DNA of 64,000 bases from Sphingomonas_E sp042693015 (GTDB lineage: Bacteria > Pseudomonadota > Alphaproteobacteria > Sphingomonadales > Sphingomonadaceae). The notes under the pieces were generated by a model. The model searched no databases. It was not told the origin of the DNA and worked only from the letters and a program-made list of their open reading frames with translations. The position numbers and the translations under genes are program-made. The stretch spans positions 4,898,001 to 4,962,000 of the forward strand of contig NZ_CP170544.1 of assembly GCF_042693015.1 (NCBI RefSeq), in the 5' to 3' direction. Positions 61,101 through 64,000 of the stretch are shown here, piece after piece (position 1 is the first letter of the stretch; each line of letters begins with the position of its first letter).

Positions 61101-61833
61101 GGACGGCGGCAAGCTCACCATCGAAACCTGCAACGCGCATCTCGACAATCTCTATGCCGCGCACGAACGGGATGTCAGGCCGGGCCAATATGTCTGCGTC
61201 TGCGTCACCGACACCGGTGCGGGCATGACCAAGGATGTGATCGCACGGGCGTTCGAGCCCTTCTTCACCACGAAGCCGCTTGGCCAGGGCACGGGCCTCG
61301 GGCTTTCGATGATCTATGGCTTCGCGGGCCAGTCCGAAGGCTATGCCCGCATCTATTCGGAGATTGGGCAGGGAACGACCGTCAAACTCTATCTTCCGCG
61401 CTACCAGGGCGATGTGCAGATCGAGGAAGGTGAGCATCGCGCACACCTCGCACCGGGCGCTGACGAAGGTGAGGTGGTACTTGTCGTCGAGGACGAACCG
61501 GTCGTGCGTGGTCTGATCGTCGAGCTGTTGAGCGAACTCGGCTATGCGGCGATCGAGGCGAGCGATGGTCCGGCCGGCCTGGCAATTCTCCAGTCGACGC
61601 AGCGGATCGACCTGATGGTCACCGATATGGGGCTGCCCGGCCTCAACGGACGCCAGCTTGCCGATGCGGCGCGGGTTACGCGGCCGGAGCTCAAAATCCT
61701 GTTCATGACCGGCTATGCCGAAAATGCGGCGCTCGCCTCGGGTTTTCTGGAGCCCGGCATGGCAATGATTACCAAGCCTTTCGCGATGGACGGGCTGGCG
61801 ACGCGTGTCCGCGAGATTATCGGCGGCACGTGA
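58177..61833 (+). CDS. Soluble multi-PAS hybrid sensor histidine kinase
   Basis: A 1,218-aa cytoplasmic kinase without membrane segments. In order: an N-terminal PAS-like domain, a GAF domain (about 190-340: VTERSWAHIQRV at its end), four PAS/PAC units (about 350-840), HisKA with His855 (GGIAHDFNNLL), HATPase (LNLAINARDAM, DTGAGM, GQGTGLGLS), and a C-terminal receiver with Asp1150 (VTDMGLPGLNG). The ATG at 58177 follows AAGGG by about 7 bases; the frame is open upstream to 58057. The many PAS modules suggest redox, light or small-ligand input. Directly after its stop an efflux-transporter remnant continues in the same frame. Confidence 0.9.
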   Translation: MEPALTVEGGAYNFMAAGGEMARRIAGHDWGSTPIGQIECWPQALKHTVSLMLASPVPLVLLWGEMGVMIYNDAYAVFAGGRDSQLLGSNVREGWDEVADFNDNVMRVGLAGGTLSYKDHVLKLNRRGGLEQAWMNLDYSPVRGDDGKPAGVIAVVVETTEAMRTRHALEESEAKLRFLDDLGRAIQDCRDADEILAITTRMTAEHLGLSNCAYADMDDDGDGFTIRGDWHAPDTTSIVGRYRLADFGELAVTELNAGRPLIINDNLAELRPEEAGTFQDIGIAATICVPLIKQGRLSALMAIHDKVPHQWSQAELGIIREVTERSWAHIQRVRAEELLSEREAHNRQILDSAIDYGIVATDLQGNVTLWNRGAAEMLGWGETEMLGQPMAIFFTPEDRESRRPEIKRREALATGRAQDARWHLKKSGERFWGLSEMAPLRDESGTAIGFVKLMRDRTREYAAQQALMESEERLRRAQAAGGVGLFAIDIRANTISATVEFCRIFGLEPSAELSTMTIERLVIPEDRRQISDDARRRAGTAPLDVEYRIRRPDTGEERTIARKADYEFDEAGQAIRLVGAVQDVTDRLRIQRALEKSEAQFGALAQNMPNQVWTARADGSLDWFNDRVYSYCGVERGTLDGEMWTTIVHPEDRPRAEERWATALATGVTYETEFRLRDAAGNYHWHLSRALPLADARGRITAWVGTNTEIDAQKRAEEAYAQDRDRLWTISQDLMLVCQFDGEITAVNPSAERMLGWQEAEMVGRSIFEFLHPNDAGETDNELAKLSAGATTFRMENRYRMRSGDYRLMSWTAVPDNGRIHAVGRDITEQRSVEDALRQSQKMEAVGQLTGGIAHDFNNLLQGISGSLETMQARLDQGRGSELSRWLTGARNSAARAAALTHRLLAFSRRQPLDPRPVRANPLIASMEDMLRRTLGERVELELVQGGGLWLTRCDPNQLESAILNLAINARDAMPDGGKLTIETCNAHLDNLYAAHERDVRPGQYVCVCVTDTGAGMTKDVIARAFEPFFTTKPLGQGTGLGLSMIYGFAGQSEGYARIYSEIGQGTTVKLYLPRYQGDVQIEEGEHRAHLAPGADEGEVVLVVEDEPVVRGLIVELLSELGYAAIEASDGPAGLAILQSTQRIDLMVTDMGLPGLNGRQLADAARVTRPELKILFMTGYAENAALASGFLEPGMAMITKPFAMDGLATRVREIIGGT

Positions 61834-62094
61834 AGGTTCATCCGGACGGTATGGGATCTGCTCGACAAGGAAAGCTGCGTCACCGCGGTCAATCATGTCC
61901 GTACCATCCACACGGCGCCCGACGCGGTCTTCGTCGCGATCAGCGCCGATTTCGCGGACGCGCTGACCATGGGAGAGGGCGAGGCGCTGATCGAACAGCT
62001 CGAAGCACGGATGAAGGCCGCCATCCCCGAACTCACCTCCATCTACATCCGCCCCGAAAAGCGCGCCGATGCGGTGGTCCAGCCGCGGCCTTGA
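61834..62094 (+). pseudogene. 3' remnant of a cation diffusion facilitator (CDF) transporter gene
   Basis: About 86 codons in frame behind the kinase stop, with no start codon or ribosome site of their own. They encode VWDLLDKESCVTAVNHVRTI...TAPDAVFVAISADFADALT...IEQLEARMKAAIPELTSIYIRPE. This is the cytoplasmic C-terminal domain of a CDF cation-efflux protein; all membrane helices are missing. It marks a deletion or insertion junction at the 3' end of the kinase gene. Confidence 0.75.
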
Positions 62095-62255
62095 GGGAGG
62101 AAACCTCGGCCCCTGCAAGGCCAGGGACCGATCCGCTAGCAATCTCGCCAGCTAGCAATGTTCGCATCCCCTGCGACAACAGCGTCGAGCACCGCATCTC
62201 CTGCGTGAACGGTGCCGCAGCGAAAGCGCCGCAAAGGCGGTGGGAGCGTAGAGAT

Positions 62256-63914
62256 ATGCCGAAAGCAGCTTATGACCTTGTCGTCCTGGGATCGGGCGCG
62301 GCGGGGATGACGGCGGCACTCACCGCCGCGGAGCATGGCGCGAAGGTTCTCGTTGTCGAGAAGGGCGAGAAAGTCGGCGGCACCTCCGCCTGGTCGGGCG
62401 GACAGATCTGGATTCCATGCAACCCGCACCAGAAGGCGTTCGGCAAGGAAGACAGCCGCGAAAAGGCGCTCACCTATCTCGCGTCGATGTCGAATGGCTT
62501 GATCGAGCCGCAAATGGCGGAAGCCTATGTCGATGGCGGGATCGAGATGGTCTCCTTTCTTGAGGCGAACACGCCCGTCCGCTTCATGGCGGTGCCGCAT
62601 TTCCCCGATTATCATCCGGAGCAGCCCGGCGCCGCCAGCCGTGGCGGCCGGACGCTGGAGTGCGAGGTCTATCCCTATGGCGAGCTTGGCGAATGGCGCG
62701 ACAGGGTGGAAGTCTCGCCTTATTACTGGCCGCACGTTCATTTCACGATCGGCGAAACCTCGCTGGCGCAGGCGATTCCCGATCCGCTGCCGCCCGAGGA
62801 AGCGAAGCGCCGCGCCGACAATGACGAACGCGGGCTGGGCCATGCGCTGGTCGGGCGGCTGCTTCGCGGTTGCCTCGATCGCGGCGTCGCGTTCCTGTTG
62901 GGCGTTGGTGGCAAGGAACTGTTGATCGAGGACGATGTCGTCACCGGCGTCGAGCTGACCGACGGCATCGTGATCCGAGCGGCCAACGTGGTGCTGGCGA
63001 CCGGTGGCTTCGAGCATAATGAGGCGTTCAAGGCCGCTTTCCTGCGCGGGCCGCTGACCAGTCCGGTTTCGATCCGCACCAATACAGGCGACGGCCTGCG
63101 CATGGCGATGAAGGCCGGCGCGATGCTGAGCTCGATGCGCGAGGCGTGGTGGATGCCGGTGGTGGAAGGCCCGCTCAATCCCATGGGCCGCATCCTCTTC
63201 ACTGGCGAGCGGACGCTGCCCGGCACAATCATGGTCAACAAGAAGGGCAAGCGCTTCACCAACGAGGCGGCGAACTACAACGCCTTCGGCGCGGCGTTCC
63301 ACGAGCAGGATCTCAATAGCTGCTCCTACGCCAATCTGCCGGCCTGGTGCATCTTCAACCAGGCCTTTTATGACAAATGGGGCTTCCTCGACGCGCAGTT
63401 GCTGGATCTGAGCGACGGCCAGCGTGCGAAGGAACCGGCGGACTGGATCGCACGGGGCGCGACGCTCACGGAACTGGCTGCGAAGCTTGGCATCCCCGGC
63501 GATGCGCTGGAGGCGACGGTCGCGCGCTGGAATGGGATGGTGGAGAAAGGCAGCGACGAGGATTTCGGCCGCGGCGACTCCTATTATGATCTTTATTGGG
63601 GCGATCCCAACCACAAGGGCCAGAAGGAAGCGACGCTCGGCAAGATTGAGGGCGGGCCCTATTACGCCGTGGAAGTGAAATCGGGCGCGCTCGGCACCAA
63701 GGGCGGGGCGAAGACGGACACGCAGGGGCGGGTGTTGGACGTGGATTTGAAGCCGATCGAAGGGCTCTATGCCGCGGGCAACGCGATGGGATCGATGATG
63801 GGGATGACCTATGGGGGCGGCGGCGGCACCCTTGGTCCCGGCATGGTCTTCGGCTACCTCGCCGGCAAGCATGCGGCGCAGCGCAATACCGGCGCTCTCC
63901 AGCGCCCCGCCTGA
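62256..63914 (+). CDS. FAD-dependent oxidoreductase (3-ketosteroid dehydrogenase/fumarate reductase family)
   Basis: A 552-aa flavoprotein of the FAD_binding_2 family. The N-terminus AYDLVVLGSGAAGMTAALTAAEHGAKVLVVEK is the FAD Rossmann motif, followed by GGTSAWSGGQIWIP. The mid-region includes PDYHPEQPGAASRGGRTLE, seen in 3-ketosteroid-delta1-dehydrogenase relatives. The C-terminus has GLYAAGNAMGSMMGMTYGGGGGTLGPGMVFGYLAGKHA, which closes the FAD site. The ATG at 62256 is preceded by GGGAG at 8-9 bases; the longer frame to 61830 runs through the transporter remnant and is rejected. The substrate may be a steroid or other cyclic ketone. Confidence 0.88.
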   Translation: MPKAAYDLVVLGSGAAGMTAALTAAEHGAKVLVVEKGEKVGGTSAWSGGQIWIPCNPHQKAFGKEDSREKALTYLASMSNGLIEPQMAEAYVDGGIEMVSFLEANTPVRFMAVPHFPDYHPEQPGAASRGGRTLECEVYPYGELGEWRDRVEVSPYYWPHVHFTIGETSLAQAIPDPLPPEEAKRRADNDERGLGHALVGRLLRGCLDRGVAFLLGVGGKELLIEDDVVTGVELTDGIVIRAANVVLATGGFEHNEAFKAAFLRGPLTSPVSIRTNTGDGLRMAMKAGAMLSSMREAWWMPVVEGPLNPMGRILFTGERTLPGTIMVNKKGKRFTNEAANYNAFGAAFHEQDLNSCSYANLPAWCIFNQAFYDKWGFLDAQLLDLSDGQRAKEPADWIARGATLTELAAKLGIPGDALEATVARWNGMVEKGSDEDFGRGDSYYDLYWGDPNHKGQKEATLGKIEGGPYYAVEVKSGALGTKGGAKTDTQGRVLDVDLKPIEGLYAAGNAMGSMMGMTYGGGGGTLGPGMVFGYLAGKHAAQRNTGALQRPA

Positions 63915-63927
63915 TGGAGCGGACTGA

Positions 63928-64000
63928 TCACCCCACCGTGCGCCACTGGCCCTTGGCGTCTTGCTGATAGCGGAAGACGAGCGCCTTGGTGGTGCTGTCG
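63928..64000 (-). CDS. C-terminal end of a gene continuing beyond the window
   Basis: Read on the minus strand, 23 codons (STTKALVFRYQQDAKGQWRTVG and a TGA at 63928-63930) run in from the window edge. The gene converges on the flavoprotein gene with a 13-base gap. Too little is present for a family call. Confidence 0.5.
   Translation of the reverse strand, partial: DSTTKALVFRYQQDAKGQWRTVG

Noticed and set aside
61830..62255. N-terminal extension of the FAD oxidoreductase to 61830
   Set aside because: The extension is Arg/His-rich out-of-frame reading of the CDF remnant; the Rossmann motif and ribosome site fix the start at 62256.
62136..63872. 578-codon antisense frame over the FAD oxidoreductase gene
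   Set aside because: The flavoprotein has clear FAD motifs; the antisense frame has none.

Overview
The window is high-GC alphaproteobacterial chromosome, most probably from a sphingomonad (Sphingomonas/Sphingobium type). The clues are a CpdR orthologue, a SapC-family protein, a BdcA/BdcR pair, dispersed palindromic repeats of the kind common in this group, and dense, overlapping operons. It falls into three parts: host chromosome (1-26.8 kb), an integrated element of about 20.4 kb in a tRNA-Val gene (26,755-47,158), and host chromosome again (47.2-64 kb).

Left chromosomal part: a tightly overlapping operon (PhyH-type dioxygenase, MFS carrier, glpD, glpK) suggests uptake and breakdown of a compound that yields glycerol or glycerol-3-phosphate. 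It is followed by a three-gene phosphorelay (CHASE3 histidine kinase, Rcp1-like receiver, receiver-HisKA_2 kinase), an ABC-F ATPase, phenylalanine 4-monooxygenase, a glutathione transferase, the divergent bdcA/bdcR pair with two candidate operators, ligA, a LytS/LytTR-type two-component pair, an L,D-transpeptidase, a DEAD-box RNA helicase, a D-lactate/2-hydroxyacid dehydrogenase-type flavoprotein, sapC, an N-formylglutamate amidohydrolase, cpdR and tRNA-Val(GAC).

The island is bounded by 51-bp direct repeats of the tRNA 3' end. Its left half is a replication/integration module without virion genes: tyrosine integrase, an overlapping HTH (excisionase-like) gene, two small unknown genes, a prim-pol/helicase protein, a small protein resembling the DUF1874 (STIV B116/AcrIII-1) fold, and an XRE regulator. 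This gene set resembles P4/PICI-type phage satellites. Its right half looks like defence cargo. An AIPR-like gene with a small HTH gene faces a leftward operon of up to eight genes: an unknown 160-aa protein, a PLD-nuclease/SNF2 helicase, a type ISP-like N6-adenine methyltransferase, a DUF932 protein, two small proteins, a helical-repeat protein and an Hsp70/actin-fold ATPase. I cannot match this set to a named defence system; it is the best candidate for an undescribed one.

Right chromosomal part: a HEAT-like membrane protein, a Tim44-domain protein, an animal-type haem peroxidase, an SRPBCC protein, TonB, a CHASE4-GGDEF-EAL protein, xthA, a soluble multi-PAS hybrid histidine kinase, a truncated cation-efflux transporter remnant lying in frame just behind that kinase, and an FAD-dependent oxidoreductase. 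The window begins and ends inside genes.
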